From NCBI RefSeq assembly GCF_039536245.1, contig NZ_BAAAYN010000022.1, forward strand, positions 1-64,000: DNA of 64,000 nucleotides, written 5' to 3'. This DNA comes from Cryptosporangium minutisporangium. Lineage in GTDB: Bacteria > Actinomycetota > Actinomycetes > Mycobacteriales > Cryptosporangiaceae. Each line of letters opens with the position of its first letter. The stretch's first letter is position 1. The translations under genes and the position numbers were made by a program. This document shows positions 8,881-18,213 of the stretch, one piece after another. The notes below the pieces were generated by a model. That model ran no database searches, was not told the origin of the DNA, and saw only the letters and a program-made list of their open reading frames with translations.

Positions 8881-10509
8881 GTGCGGATAGCTCGGGTGGC
8901 ATGGACGAACTATCGGCGGATCCCCGATGCCGAGTTGATGGTCCGCGACCGGCTGATGCTGGTTGGTCCGAACGACTCGGGGAAGTCGAGTGTGTTGCAG
9001 GCGTTGCACTTGTGCCTGGGGGCTGCCCGCAGCGAACTGTCGTCTGCTATCACCGTCCGGGACTTCACCGATATGACCCAACCTTTGCGCCTATCTGTGA
9101 CTCTGACCGACCTCACTACTGACGAGGCCGCAGCATTTCCGGATGAGGTTGACGCCACTGGCGCCGAGGACACGGTGACCATCGCCGTGGAGGCGATGTT
9201 GGATGCCGCCAGCGGCGAGGACGGCTTCACAAATGACGTGGCCGAGTCCCTGACGGTACGGCGGTTCTTCGTGGACGCCGGCCACTCGCGAGGGCCCTCT
9301 CGTGCTCAGTTGGAGGCGATCTCCTGGTTCTTCCTGCCAGCCAGCCGGTCCCTCACTCGGGAACTCGGCGGGCAGAGTGGCATGCTGCGTGCGCTGCTGA
9401 ACTCCTTGGACCTCATCGATGAGGCCGCCCAGATCGAGGCTGCGACAGCGGCCCTGAAGCAGGCAGTGGACCAGGCGACGACGGTAAAAAGCCTTAGAGA
9501 GGCACTAGCCTCCGCGTTGGACAATGCGCTTCCGCGACACGTTCAGCCGGATGACGTCCAGATATCGACCCCCATGGACCTAGGGGAGTCGGCTCTGTCG
9601 GCGATGTCCGTCACGATAGTGGACGGTGACCATCTCGCCGGGCTCGCGGCCCAGAGTGATGGACTGAAGGCCTTGTCCTTGCTGGCCGTACTTTCGGTGG
9701 CCCAGAGCGGCACGAAAATCGTGTGCGTGGACGAGCCGGAGAACCACCTGCACGTCACCGCTCAACGGGCGGTCATCCGCGCGTTTCAATCCTCGCCGTC
9801 GCAGACCATCATGGCGTCGCATTCGGCGGCCATGATCTGCCGCCTGCATCCGTGCGACGTCGTCGCGTTCGGCCCGGACCGCGTGCCACGACAGCTCGCC
9901 GCTAACTCGACTTTCGCCAGTGCGACAACCGCAGCGAAGTACTGGACCCCTGCGCTGGTCGAAGCCCTCACCGCGCACAAGATCTTCTTCGTGGAGGGCC
10001 AAAGCGACGTGATCGTGGTGGAAACCGTCGCTGACCTTATGGGGCTACGGCTGGACCGCGCTGGCGTCGCCATTGTTGGGCTGGATGGCGGAAGCTCTTT
10101 CCCGTCGGCCTACCGCCTACTGAGCACTCCCGGCTTCGGAGTGCCCGCCAGTGGGATGGTCGACGAGGACAAGCGCACTACGTGGGCCGACGGTCTGGGA
10201 GTCGACCCGGGCGCCCTCGAGGCGCAGGGCTACCTGGTGTGTCAGCCCGATCTCGAGGCCATGTACATCGATGCGTTGGGAGTGCCGCGGGTGCTGGAGC
10301 TGCTGCGGGCCAGCCCAGACGTGAAGGAGCGCAGCATCCTGCAGATGTCTGCTGCTGCCAGCTTGGATGAGGTGACGGCCGACGGGCTGGCGAAGTTCTG
10401 CCGCAAGTACAAGGTCCCCGCCGCGGTCGCGCTGTCGCAGGGGATGACAAGAGTCGACGCCGAGTCGATGCCGCTCCTCGTCAGTCACCTGAAGGCAATG
10501 CTGGGATGA
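8881..10509 (+). CDS. gajA: OLD-family ATPase/TOPRIM nuclease, Gabija GajA-like
   Basis: 542 residues from GTG 8881, with AGGAGG about 9 nt upstream. The N-terminal ABC-type ATPase has Walker A GPNDSGKSS (residues 29-37) and Walker B IVCVDEPENHLH (about 280-291), then MASHSA. A C-terminal TOPRIM domain follows, with the metal-binding glutamate in FVEGQSD (E372) and an acidic cluster GMVDEDK (residues 426-431). This architecture is the class 2 OLD nuclease, and the stop overlaps the start of a UvrD-like helicase by ATGA. In known Gabija systems GajA is a nucleotide-sensing DNA endonuclease that works in complex with GajB. Length is close to the usual 580. The call rests on domain order plus partner. 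Confidence 0.85.
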   Translation: MRIARVAWTNYRRIPDAELMVRDRLMLVGPNDSGKSSVLQALHLCLGAARSELSSAITVRDFTDMTQPLRLSVTLTDLTTDEAAAFPDEVDATGAEDTVTIAVEAMLDAASGEDGFTNDVAESLTVRRFFVDAGHSRGPSRAQLEAISWFFLPASRSLTRELGGQSGMLRALLNSLDLIDEAAQIEAATAALKQAVDQATTVKSLREALASALDNALPRHVQPDDVQISTPMDLGESALSAMSVTIVDGDHLAGLAAQSDGLKALSLLAVLSVAQSGTKIVCVDEPENHLHVTAQRAVIRAFQSSPSQTIMASHSAAMICRLHPCDVVAFGPDRVPRQLAANSTFASATTAAKYWTPALVEALTAHKIFFVEGQSDVIVVETVADLMGLRLDRAGVAIVGLDGGSSFPSAYRLLSTPGFGVPASGMVDEDKRTTWADGLGVDPGALEAQGYLVCQPDLEAMYIDALGVPRVLELLRASPDVKERSILQMSAAASLDEVTADGLAKFCRKYKVPAAVALSQGMTRVDAESMPLLVSHLKAMLG

Positions 10510-12158
10510 CCCAGCTGAACATAGAGAAGCCCATTGACCTGCTACGGCGTCTCCCGATCGACCGGGAGGTGCTGCTGATCGCCCCGGCAGGATGCGGGAA
10601 GACACAAGCGTTGGCGACCCGCGCCGCCGCGCTGATTCAGCAGGGTTCCGTGCGCTCACCGCGCAGACTGCTCGCCTTGACCTACTCGAACAAGGCACGG
10701 GACAACCTTCGGGTCCGGTTGCGCAGCGAGCTACCAGCCAGCGCCCAGCAACTGGTCCAGGTCAGCACATTGCACGGGTTCGCCGGCCGAGTGACCGCCG
10801 CGCACGGACGATGCCTCGGCCTGGACATGACTCGGACTCTGCCCGAGCAAGGTGCCCTGCGCCGGCTGCGCAGAGACGCTGGAATTTCCTACCAAAACAG
10901 CGACTACGTCGACGGCATCCTGACCCGCCACAAGCGGAACGCCGGGATCGACGATCAAGCTCTGCTGGACGCCCTGGCCGACAGTGGCTGCCGGGAGGCG
11001 GTCGCGTACGAGCAGGCGCTGCGGGCCGAAGGCCGGGTCGACTTCGATGACATGCTCAGGTACGGCGCCCGGCTGTTGAAGCTTGAGCGGGTCGCACGGC
11101 TGTACCGCCAGCATTTCGCCGGCGCATTGGTAGACGAGGTCCAGGACCTGAGCCTGCTGCAGCTAGAGATGATCGAATCGATCGGCGAACGCCGAGTCAC
11201 CTACGCTGGCGACCCTGAACAGGGCATCTATGCCTTCGCAGGCGCCGAGCCGGCTTCAATCTTCCGGCGTTTGCGCGAGCGCGAGCCCGAGCTGGTGCCG
11301 TTGACCGTCTCGTACCGATCCAGCCCCGCCGTGCTGCGAGCGGTGAACGCGTTGGCAAGCGGGACCGGTGCCCCCGTGCTGACTTGCCACGATTCGACCA
11401 AGTGGGCGGAGGACTGCGCGTTCGCGAGTCTGGTCTCGACCAACGAAGACGCTGAGGCCCGCCACCTGCTGAGATTCATCCGGGACTATATGCACGGCTA
11501 TCCCGAACGGTCGATCGGCATCCTCACCCGAGGTAACCGCAGGCTCTCGTACCTCCTACCCGTTCTAACCCACGCCGGACTGACCTTCCAAGACTGGAGC
11601 GTGCCCACACACGTTCCGTCGGTCATGGCATTGCTGCGCCGACACGCAGCCGCAGCCTGCGCCGATCCGGGCAGCCCGACGACCCACGGCGAGCGTTTGG
11701 TCGAGCTGTGCACGGCAGACGCGGCGCTGGGTGATGTCACTACACATGACGAGGTGCGCTCCGCGGTAGACATCCTCTTGGATCAGGTCACGCCAGGCGT
11801 GCCTCTCTCACAGGTAGTCGCGCGAATGCCCACCCCGCAACAACCAGATCGCCCAGTCGCGCCGGGTCTGCACGTTCTAACCGGTCATGCCGGAAAAGGC
11901 CAGGAATTCGACCTAGTCATCATCGTCGGCCTAGAGGACGGGAAGATCCCCGACTTTCGGGCCACGACCTCGGTAGCGATCGCAGAGGAACGACGCGTCC
12001 TGCATGTGATGCTGTCACGAGCCAAACACTCATTGCTTATAACACGAATCGAGAATGAGACACGGACTCCGAGGTGGGTGGCGCCCGCAAAGCGCTCACC
12101 CTGGTGGGACCTGCTCGCCGAGGTCGCAACAGAGATTGGCGCCCGACCGGCGCGGTAG
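10506..12158 (+). CDS. gajB: UvrD/PcrA-like helicase, Gabija GajB-like
   Basis: 550 residues. Superfamily 1 helicase motifs are all visible: Walker A APAGCGKT (26-33), motif Ia/Ib (TYSNKARDNLR, TLHGFAGR), motif II DEVQD (210-214), motif III GDPEQGIYAFAGA (235-247), SYRSS, motif V GHAGKGQEFD, and motif VI LHVMLSRAKHSL near the C-terminus. The ATGA overlap with the upstream OLD nuclease implies coupled expression. The glutamine-rich part of motif V and the compact size (PcrA is above 700) fit the shortened helicases of Gabija loci. Alone it could be a repair helicase; the partner decides the assignment. Confidence 0.85.
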   Translation: MTQLNIEKPIDLLRRLPIDREVLLIAPAGCGKTQALATRAAALIQQGSVRSPRRLLALTYSNKARDNLRVRLRSELPASAQQLVQVSTLHGFAGRVTAAHGRCLGLDMTRTLPEQGALRRLRRDAGISYQNSDYVDGILTRHKRNAGIDDQALLDALADSGCREAVAYEQALRAEGRVDFDDMLRYGARLLKLERVARLYRQHFAGALVDEVQDLSLLQLEMIESIGERRVTYAGDPEQGIYAFAGAEPASIFRRLREREPELVPLTVSYRSSPAVLRAVNALASGTGAPVLTCHDSTKWAEDCAFASLVSTNEDAEARHLLRFIRDYMHGYPERSIGILTRGNRRLSYLLPVLTHAGLTFQDWSVPTHVPSVMALLRRHAAAACADPGSPTTHGERLVELCTADAALGDVTTHDEVRSAVDILLDQVTPGVPLSQVVARMPTPQQPDRPVAPGLHVLTGHAGKGQEFDLVIIVGLEDGKIPDFRATTSVAIAEERRVLHVMLSRAKHSLLITRIENETRTPRWVAPAKRSPWWDLLAEVATEIGARPAR

Positions 12159-12245
12159 GCGCTGTCCGGCCGAGTAAGCGGTCACTATGCTCGCCATGCG
12201 CCTCCGGGTGCCGGTAGAGGCGCTGTCATCCCAGGCAACGGCGAG

Positions 12246-12935
12246 GTGTTGGACCGCGAGCCGGGACGGCCAATATCACCGCCCGTGAAGCGACAGGTCG
12301 AACCCGATGAGCTGGTTGAGCACTGGACGCTGTTGGACGACGAGCAGGAGCGGGTTGTCGACGGGTCGCGAGGAAGCGCGGCACGACGAGGCTCGGAGCT
12401 GATCGCGCAGCAGTACGACCAGATGATCCGCTACGCCACCGCGATCCGCATCGGCCTCCACTGAGGCGATCCTGCGCCGGATCGCCAAGACCAACGCGAT
12501 GCACCCCCACCTACCAGGCCATGATCGAGGTCAGCCGCGCGCAGAAGCCTCTGTTCGTGGCCCGCTACCTTGCCGGATCGGGACCTGCAGTGGGAGATCA
12601 ACTCCGGTCTGAACGTCGTGGAGTCCTGGAACCGGGCAACGAGATCCTGTTTCTTCGGCAAGGGTGGGGACATCACCACCAACCGCCGCGACGAGCAGGA
12701 ACTCTCTGTCCTGTGCTGCGGGTCCTGCAGTGCGCCCTGGTCTACGTCAACACCCTCATGCTTCAGGACGGGCTTGGCCGACGAGGGCTGGGACCAGGCG
12801 CTCACGCCGGAGGACCGGCGCGGGCTGACCCCGCTGTTCTGGACCCACCTCGCCCCGTATGGCGAGGTCAAGCTCGACATGAGCAGCCGGCTCGCCCTCG
12901 GCCGGACACCGCGGGGACCGTCGGCCGGCGCGTAG
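12246..12935 (+). pseudogene. Decayed Tn3-family transposase
   Basis: Pieces of a Tn3-type TnpA appear in shifting frames. A fragment reading VEPDELVEHWTLLDDEQERVV is joined without the normal middle to SELIAQQYDQMIRYATAIR. The reading then changes frame through ASTEAILRR, HPTYQAM-like and FVARYL-like words, then EINSGLNVVESWNRATRS and TNRRDEQELSVL, and ends with LTPEDRRGLTPLFWTHLAPYG and KLDMSSRLAL. These are conserved C-terminal Tn3 transposase segments. Several frameshifts and a large internal deletion make it inactive. No terminal inverted repeats or resolvase were seen. Confidence 0.8.
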
Positions 12936-12984
12936 CCGCGGCGAGGTTCGGCACGGAGCCCTCGCCGCGTCGTGCTGCGAGGTC

Positions 12985-13923
12985 CTACCTGGCGCGTTCT
13001 GCTTCTACCTCTACCGGGGCCGTGGTGGGGGCGGTGGTGCTGCAGTTGCCGGAGGACCGGAAGGGTTCGGTGAGTTGGGCCAGGTATCGGGTCGGGTAGT
13101 GGGGTTTGGCGGCCATGCCGAGGTCGTCGCTGGTGAAGCCCCGGGTCGGGTCGTAGGTGTAGGTGCCCAGCAGCCGGTCCCAGACCAAGGTGTAGAGGCC
13201 GAAGTTGACGTCGCCGATGCCGGCCCATTTGAGGTGGTGGAACCGGTGGCCCTCGTTGAGGGCGAGGACGCGGCCGAGGGGGCCGACGCGGTAGTCGGCG
13301 TTGGAGTGCTGCAGCAGCAGTTGGACGGCGACGGTGAGGGCGAGCGCGGCGGCAACGGTGACGGGTAGGCCGAGCAGCAGGAGGGGCAGGACACCGGCGG
13401 TCATCTCCACGGTTTGGTGGAGGGGGTGTTTCATCAGGCCGTTGAGCCCGTACATGCGGGTGACCGAGTGGTGCACGGCGTGGAATCGCCACAGCGCGCC
13501 GATCTTGTGGCTGGCGTAGTGGACCAGGGTGATGCCGGCGTCTGCCACAAGGACCGCGAGGAGGACCTCGGCGAGGAACGGCCAGTGGTGCGGCCAGACG
13601 CCGTGCCCGGGGGTGAGGGCGGCGAGGGTGGGGATGGCGGCGACGCTGGCGAGGATGAGGGTCTCGTTGACGGCGCTGTGGGTGGCGTCGCGACCGGCGT
13701 CGCCGGTGCTGGCGTTCCACTCGGGCCGGTAGGGCAGGACCGCTTCGGCCGTGTAGGACAGAGCTATCGCCGCGCCGAGCAGGGCCAGCAGCCACAGTTT
13801 CGGGGCGTCGGCGGCGGCCAGGGCGATGCCGGCGCCGTTGACGCCGATCAGCAGCAGAGGCGCGTATCCGTAGCGGACCGCGGCAGTGAGGATCGTGGAC
13901 ACGCCTTCGAGGGTGGCGCCCAA
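12985..13923 (-). CDS. Sterol desaturase-family membrane di-iron protein
   Basis: 312 residues if read from the TTG at 13923; a GTG at 13902 is an equally possible start. It has several membrane helices and the three histidine boxes of the fatty acid hydroxylase/sterol desaturase family: HYASH, HAVHH, and HRFHH. These bind two irons in enzymes that hydroxylate or desaturate lipids. The tail after PTRYLAQLTEPF is low-complexity Thr/Pro. It lies downstream of the AraC gene on the same strand, but a 40-nt gap and no overlap leave co-transcription open. The lipid substrate cannot be told from sequence. Confidence 0.8.
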   Translation of the reverse strand: MGATLEGVSTILTAAVRYGYAPLLLIGVNGAGIALAAADAPKLWLLALLGAAIALSYTAEAVLPYRPEWNASTGDAGRDATHSAVNETLILASVAAIPTLAALTPGHGVWPHHWPFLAEVLLAVLVADAGITLVHYASHKIGALWRFHAVHHSVTRMYGLNGLMKHPLHQTVEMTAGVLPLLLLGLPVTVAAALALTVAVQLLLQHSNADYRVGPLGRVLALNEGHRFHHLKWAGIGDVNFGLYTLVWDRLLGTYTYDPTRGFTSDDLGMAAKPHYPTRYLAQLTEPFRSSGNCSTTAPTTAPVEVEAERAR

Positions 13924-13963
13924 GGCGGTCAGGGCCTTGCACGGATCCGCTGCGACCGGGGTT

Positions 13964-14680
13964 TCAGGCTCGCCAGCCTGCGGCGCGCAGCGCCTCGGTG
14001 GGGGTGAGGCCGAACATGGCGCGGCAGGTGCGGGTCAGGTGGGCGCTGTCGGTGAACCCCGCGGCATGCGCGGCCTGGGTAAGGGTGGCGCCGGCGCGGA
14101 CCTGGTCCAGGGCGTTGCGCAGCCGGGTCCACCGCCGCCAGGCCGGGTAGGGCAGGCGTAGCTGGTCGTGGAACAGGTGCCCCAGACGGCTGGCCGAGAG
14201 TCCGACGAGGCCGGCCAGGACGGTCAGGTCGGGCGGGCCGTCGGTCCGGCGGGTACTCAGGTCCACCGCCCGGCGCAGCCCGGGGTGCAGAGGCGCGGGG
14301 TCGGCCGCCGGCACGATGGCCTCGACATGGGTCCAGGTCGAGGCGTGCTCGGGCGGGCCGAGGGCGGCCAGGTGGTGGGAAGCGGCGCGCGCGCCGGTGC
14401 TGGCCGGGTCGAGGTAGGCGATCAGGCCCTTGGCGTCCGGCTCGGCGGTGAGGGCGTGCCGGACGCCGGTGGGAATGATCGCGGTGTGGGCGCGGCGGGT
14501 GTCGCCGTGTTCGTCGCTGAGGTGCACCGCGCCGGTGGTCACGTGCAGGATCTGCAGGCAGGCGTGGGCGTGAGCGGCGGCGGTACCGATCCGGCCGGTG
14601 AAGGCCAGCAGCCCTGGCTCGACGACCAGGGCCCCCGACCAGCCCGCAGCGGCTGCGTCGGCTGGCGACGACTGGCTCAC
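13964..14680 (-). CDS. AraC-family transcriptional regulator
   Basis: 238 residues from GTG 14680, with GGAGG upstream and a GTGA overlap with the stop of the exporter gene. The N-terminal cupin-like sensing domain contains AAAHAHACLQILHV and IIPTGVRHAL. The C-terminal double helix-turn-helix is seen in LVGLSASRLGHLFHDQL and TQAAHAAGFTDSAHLTRTCR, followed by MFGLTPTEAL, the AraC signature. Coupling to the exporter suggests that it controls that exporter in response to a small molecule. Confidence 0.85.
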   Translation of the reverse strand: MSQSSPADAAAAGWSGALVVEPGLLAFTGRIGTAAAHAHACLQILHVTTGAVHLSDEHGDTRRAHTAIIPTGVRHALTAEPDAKGLIAYLDPASTGARAASHHLAALGPPEHASTWTHVEAIVPAADPAPLHPGLRRAVDLSTRRTDGPPDLTVLAGLVGLSASRLGHLFHDQLRLPYPAWRRWTRLRNALDQVRAGATLTQAAHAAGFTDSAHLTRTCRAMFGLTPTEALRAAGWRA

Positions 14681-16218
14681 GCCACCGCCTCCGGATGCGC
14701 CCCCGGCTGGGTCACCTGGCCGGTCGGCGTCGGACGGCCGGGCAGGAACACCGCGGTCAGGACCGCGCCGAGCAACGCGACGACGGCGGCCGCGCCCAGC
14801 GCGAGGGCCATGCCGTGCACGAACGCGTCCGAGGCGTTCGCGGCCAGGGCGGTGTTGCCAGTGCGGGCGGCGAGGGCGCGCGCGGCGGCGACCGACTCGT
14901 CGGCGGCGTGTGCGGCGGGTGAGGGCAGGCCGGTGGTGTCCAGGCGGGAGCTGTAGCCGGCGGCGAGCAGGCTGCCCAGCAGCGCGACTCCGAACGCGCC
15001 GGCGACCTGCCGCAGCGCCATCGTCAGCGCCGTGCCCGACCCGGCCCGTTCCGGTGGAAGCACGCCGAGGACGGCGTCCATCGCCGGGGTCAGGCTCATG
15101 CCTGCCCCGAATCCGGTGAGGGTCAGCCAGGCAGCCACGAATCCATAGCCGGTCCCGACGTCGGTGGTGGCTCCGGCGGCCAGCCCTGCCGCGGCCAGCA
15201 GCAGTCCTGCTGCGACGGGCGTCCGGTAGCCGGCCCGGGCGGCCAGGGACTGCGCGATTGGCGCGCCGAGCACGATCCCGCCGATCAAAGGCAGCAGCCG
15301 CAGCCCGGTGCCGAACGCGTCGGCGCCCTCCACCAGCTGCAGATACTGCGGCAGCGTGAACAGCAGCCCGAACAATGCGAAGCTGGCCAGCGTCGCTCCA
15401 ACGGTGCCCCACGCGAACTGAGCATCGGCGAACAGCCGCAGATCGATCATCGGCGCCGCGGCGCGCAGCTCCCAGACCACGAACCCGGCCAGCAGCCCGA
15501 TCCCGGCCGCGGACATCCCCAGGACCAGCGGATCAGTCCAACCGCGGCCGGGTGCCTCGACGATGCCGTAAACGAGGCCGACCAGCCCGGCGGTGGACAG
15601 GACCGCGCCGGGCAGGTCGGCGCGCGGGGGCCGGGGATCCTTCGATTCGGGCATCAACACCGCGATCAGCGCTCCGGCCGCCGCGGCGATCGGCACGTTG
15701 ATCAGGAAGATCGAGCCCCACCAGTAGTGCTGCAGCAGCCAGCCACCCACGATCGGCCCCAGCGGAAGCCCGGCACCGATCGCGACCACCACCACCGACA
15801 GCGCCTTGCCGCGTTCCCGCTCGTCGAACAGGACCGCCAGCACCGCCAGCACGATCGGCATGATGATCGCCGCGCCCGCGCCCATCACCGCCCGCAGCGC
15901 CACCAGCACCGCCACCGACTCCGCCCACGTCGCGGCCAGACACGCCCCGCCGAACACGACGAGCCCGGCCAGCAGCAGCCGCCGGCGGCCGTAGCGGTCA
16001 CCCAGCGCCCCGGCCGGGAGCATCAACCCCGCGAACACCAGCACGTAGGCGTTGACCACCCACTGCAGCCCGCCGGTGCCCACCGCCAGGTCCCCGGCGA
16101 TCGTCGGCAACGCCACGTTCAGGATCGTCAAGTCCAGACCCAGCACCAGCACACACAGCACCAGCGCCCCGAGCACCCACCACCGGCGATCACCGGCCCG
16201 CTCCGCCACCGCCACCAC
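14677..16218 (-). CDS. DHA2-family (EmrB/QacA-like) drug exporter of the major facilitator superfamily
   Basis: 513 residues from GTG 16218; no strong ribosome site is visible, so the start is uncertain. About fourteen membrane helices are predicted. The loop 2-3 signature GDRYGRRRLLL and the antiporter motif C-like GLPLGPIVGGWL place it in the DHA2 drug:H+ antiporters. It probably pumps a hydrophobic toxic compound out of the cell using the proton gradient. It is divergent from the ArsR gene across about 70 bp, and the AraC gene follows it with a GTGA overlap. Confidence 0.85.
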   Translation of the reverse strand: MVAVAERAGDRRWWVLGALVLCVLVLGLDLTILNVALPTIAGDLAVGTGGLQWVVNAYVLVFAGLMLPAGALGDRYGRRRLLLAGLVVFGGACLAATWAESVAVLVALRAVMGAGAAIIMPIVLAVLAVLFDERERGKALSVVVVAIGAGLPLGPIVGGWLLQHYWWGSIFLINVPIAAAAGALIAVLMPESKDPRPPRADLPGAVLSTAGLVGLVYGIVEAPGRGWTDPLVLGMSAAGIGLLAGFVVWELRAAAPMIDLRLFADAQFAWGTVGATLASFALFGLLFTLPQYLQLVEGADAFGTGLRLLPLIGGIVLGAPIAQSLAARAGYRTPVAAGLLLAAAGLAAGATTDVGTGYGFVAAWLTLTGFGAGMSLTPAMDAVLGVLPPERAGSGTALTMALRQVAGAFGVALLGSLLAAGYSSRLDTTGLPSPAAHAADESVAAARALAARTGNTALAANASDAFVHGMALALGAAAVVALLGAVLTAVFLPGRPTPTGQVTQPGAHPEAVA

Positions 16219-16232
16219 ATCCGATCGTCGCC

Positions 16233-16287
16233 GAGCGATGTAACCTACAGTTGACGATGAATCCGGCCTAGACGTTATCATCGCTCT
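16233..16287. promoter_or_regulatory. Divergent promoter with an 8-bp dyad, probable ArsR operator
   Basis: GAGCGATG (16233-16240) and CATCGCTC (16279-16286) are inverted around a TTGACG box (16251-16256) and a TATCAT box (16276-16281). The -10-like box ends 6 nt before the GTG at 16288, which has no ribosome site, so the ArsR transcript is probably leaderless. The dyad overlaps the presumed promoter, as metal-sensing ArsR operators do. Confidence 0.5.
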
Positions 16288-16656
16288 GTGGCGATTAAAA
16301 GTGATGTGGCGGCCGCGCGATCGGCCGATGACCTGGCGCCCGCGGCGGCGTTGTTCCGCGGGCTGGGCGACCCGACCCGGCTGGCGATCCTGCGGCGCCT
16401 GGCCGACGGGGAACTGCGGGTGGTGGACCTGACCGGCATGCTCGGCCTGGCGCAGTCGACGGTCTCGGCGCACATAGCCTGTCTGCGCGACTGCGGCCTG
16501 GTCACCGGCCGCCCCGAAGGCCGGCAGATGTTCTACGCCCTCGCCCGGCCCGAACTGCTCGACCTGCTGCGCGCCGCCGAACAGCTGCTCGCCGCGACCG
16601 GCGAAGCCGTCGCGCTGTGCCCCACCTACGGCTGCGCCACCGAGGAGGACCGATGA
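16288..16656 (+). CDS. ArsR/SmtB-family metal-responsive repressor
   Basis: 122 residues from GTG 16288. A winged helix-turn-helix is clear: ALFRGLGDPTRLAILRRL, then the recognition helix in LGLAQSTVSAHIACLRDCGLV and the wing GRPEGRQMFYAL. Cysteines in HIACLRDC and in the C-terminal CPTYGC could ligate metal, as in the CmtR/NmtR/KmtR group. The stop overlaps the start of a cation transporter by ATGA, so it most likely represses an operon for metal efflux. Which metal is sensed is unknown. Confidence 0.88.
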   Translation: MAIKSDVAAARSADDLAPAAALFRGLGDPTRLAILRRLADGELRVVDLTGMLGLAQSTVSAHIACLRDCGLVTGRPEGRQMFYALARPELLDLLRAAEQLLAATGEAVALCPTYGCATEEDR

Positions 16657-17309
16657 GTACGGCACCGGCCGCCCTCAGCGCGGCGGAGACTGAGCGGCTG
16701 ACCCGCCGCGGGCTGCGACTGGCGCAGTTCACCGTGGTCTACAACGTGATCGAGGGAGCGGTCGCGATCACCGTCGGGCTGCTCGCCGGCCTGGTGTCGC
16801 TGGTCGGATTCGGCCTGGACTCCGGCATCGAATCCGCCGCCTCGGTGCTAGTCGGGCTGCGCCTGGCGGCCCGGCTACGCCACGGCGAAGCCGACGAAGC
16901 CAAAGAACGCCGCACCCTCAAGGCCGTCGCGGTCACCTTCTTCGTGCTGGCCGCCTACGTCATCATCGAGGGCGTCCGGAGCCTGGTGGGCGGCGAGGAA
17001 CCCGAGACCTCGCTCGTCGGGATCGTGCTGCTGATCGCCTCCGTGGTGGTCATGCCGCTGCTGGCCCGGGCCAAGCGCCGCGTCGGGACACAACTGGGCG
17101 GGGACCAGCTGATCCTGGCCGACGCCGCCGAGACCAAGATCTGCGTCCTGCTCAGCATCTCCACCCTCCTCGGACTCGGCCTCTACGCCGTGACCGGCGC
17201 CGCCTGGCTCGACCCCGTCGCGGGCTTCATCATCGCCGCGTTCGCCGTCTGGGAAGGCAAGGAAGCCTGGGAGGGCGAACTCGTCGAAGACGATGACGAC
17301 GACGACTGA
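16653..17309 (+). CDS. Cation transporter of the CDF-like type
   Basis: 218 residues from ATG 16653. Six membrane helices are predicted. The helix-2 motif GFGLDSGIESAASVL and the helix-5 motif LADAAETKICVLLS carry the paired acidic residues that bind metal in the cation diffusion facilitator superfamily. The usual C-terminal cytoplasmic domain is absent; the chain ends in a run of aspartates. It is coupled to the ArsR gene, so export of a divalent metal (zinc, cadmium, cobalt or similar) is the likely role. Confidence 0.82.
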   Translation: MSTAPAALSAAETERLTRRGLRLAQFTVVYNVIEGAVAITVGLLAGLVSLVGFGLDSGIESAASVLVGLRLAARLRHGEADEAKERRTLKAVAVTFFVLAAYVIIEGVRSLVGGEEPETSLVGIVLLIASVVVMPLLARAKRRVGTQLGGDQLILADAAETKICVLLSISTLLGLGLYAVTGAAWLDPVAGFIIAAFAVWEGKEAWEGELVEDDDDDD

Positions 17310-17393
17310 GTCCTGAACTGACCCGCAGTAGCCCGACGCCAATCTGGTCGGCGCCATTCGGGACGCGGTTCCGATATATCGGGAGCCTGGTCG

Positions 17394-18085
17394 GTGGCGG
17401 CAGTAACCAGGGAGCGGCTCGACGCGGCGCTGGTCGACTACGAGCGGGCGCCGGCAGCCAACGCCGACATCTACGATCACCTCGGCGTGGGCCACACCGT
17501 CGCCCGCTGGGAAGGCCTGCCGGCCGCGGCGCCCCGCGCGCTGGACGAGGCCGACCAGCGTCGGTTTCTCCGCCAGGCCGAGAAGCTGGACTCCGCCCGG
17601 GACAAGGCGATCGCCTACTGCTCTTCTACACCGGCGTCCGGACGGCCGAACTGGTCGGCCTCGACCTGGACGACGTGCCGATTAGCGCCCGCAAGGGGAA
17701 GCGCTCGTCCGATCGGGGGAAGGGTAACCGGTACCGCGAGGTGCCGCTGCACGCCGAACCCCGACCGCCCATCAAGGCATGGATGGTCGAGTGAGCCGGC
17801 TGGCCCGGCGCCGACGAGACGAACGCGCTGTTCCTCAACCGCTAGGGCGCCCGGCTCTCCCGGCCGCAGCGTCGACGAGCTGATCGGTAAGAGCGCCGGC
17901 CTGGAGGGCCTCACCCGCACGTGCTGCGGCACACCTTCGGCACCCGGCTGCTCCGACAGGTTGCCGACGTCGTCCTGGTCGCCGAGCCGATGGGCCATTC
18001 CCTGCTCGACACTACTCGGCGTGACACGCTGCCCACCGCCATCGACCGGGAAGCCGCCATCGACCTCCTCATCGTCGACCGCTGA
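17394..18085 (+). pseudogene. Dead tyrosine recombinase (integrase remnant)
   Basis: The N-terminal frame reads from the GTG at 17394 through ALDEADQRRFLRQAEK. It then shifts into LLFYTGVRTAELVGLDLDDV, which contains the first catalytic arginine. Stops interrupt after IKAWMVE and after LFLNR. Further on, LRHTFGTRLL preserves the HxxR box in another frame, and the final segment ends RRDTLPTAID at the place where the active-site tyrosine is expected, so the nucleophile appears to be an aspartate. The gene cannot be functional. It lies 230 bp from the left attachment repeat of the AICE and may be the old integrase of a neighbouring element. Confidence 0.75.
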
Positions 18086-18213
18086 CACGGTCCGCCGTTG
18101 CCTGTGGTGACAGTGCTCTTGCCGGCGCCCCGCCTTAGCGGCGGATCTTCCATGCCGGTTGGCGCGGGTCCTGCTGGGCGGAGGTCACTGAGGACAGATG
18201 GTGATGTTCGTCT

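Noticed and set aside
17394-18085. A functional integrase read through internal TGA codons by the UCA tRNA
   Set aside because: Besides a TGA there is a TAG stop and several frameshifts, and the active-site tyrosine is gone, so readthrough would not restore activity.
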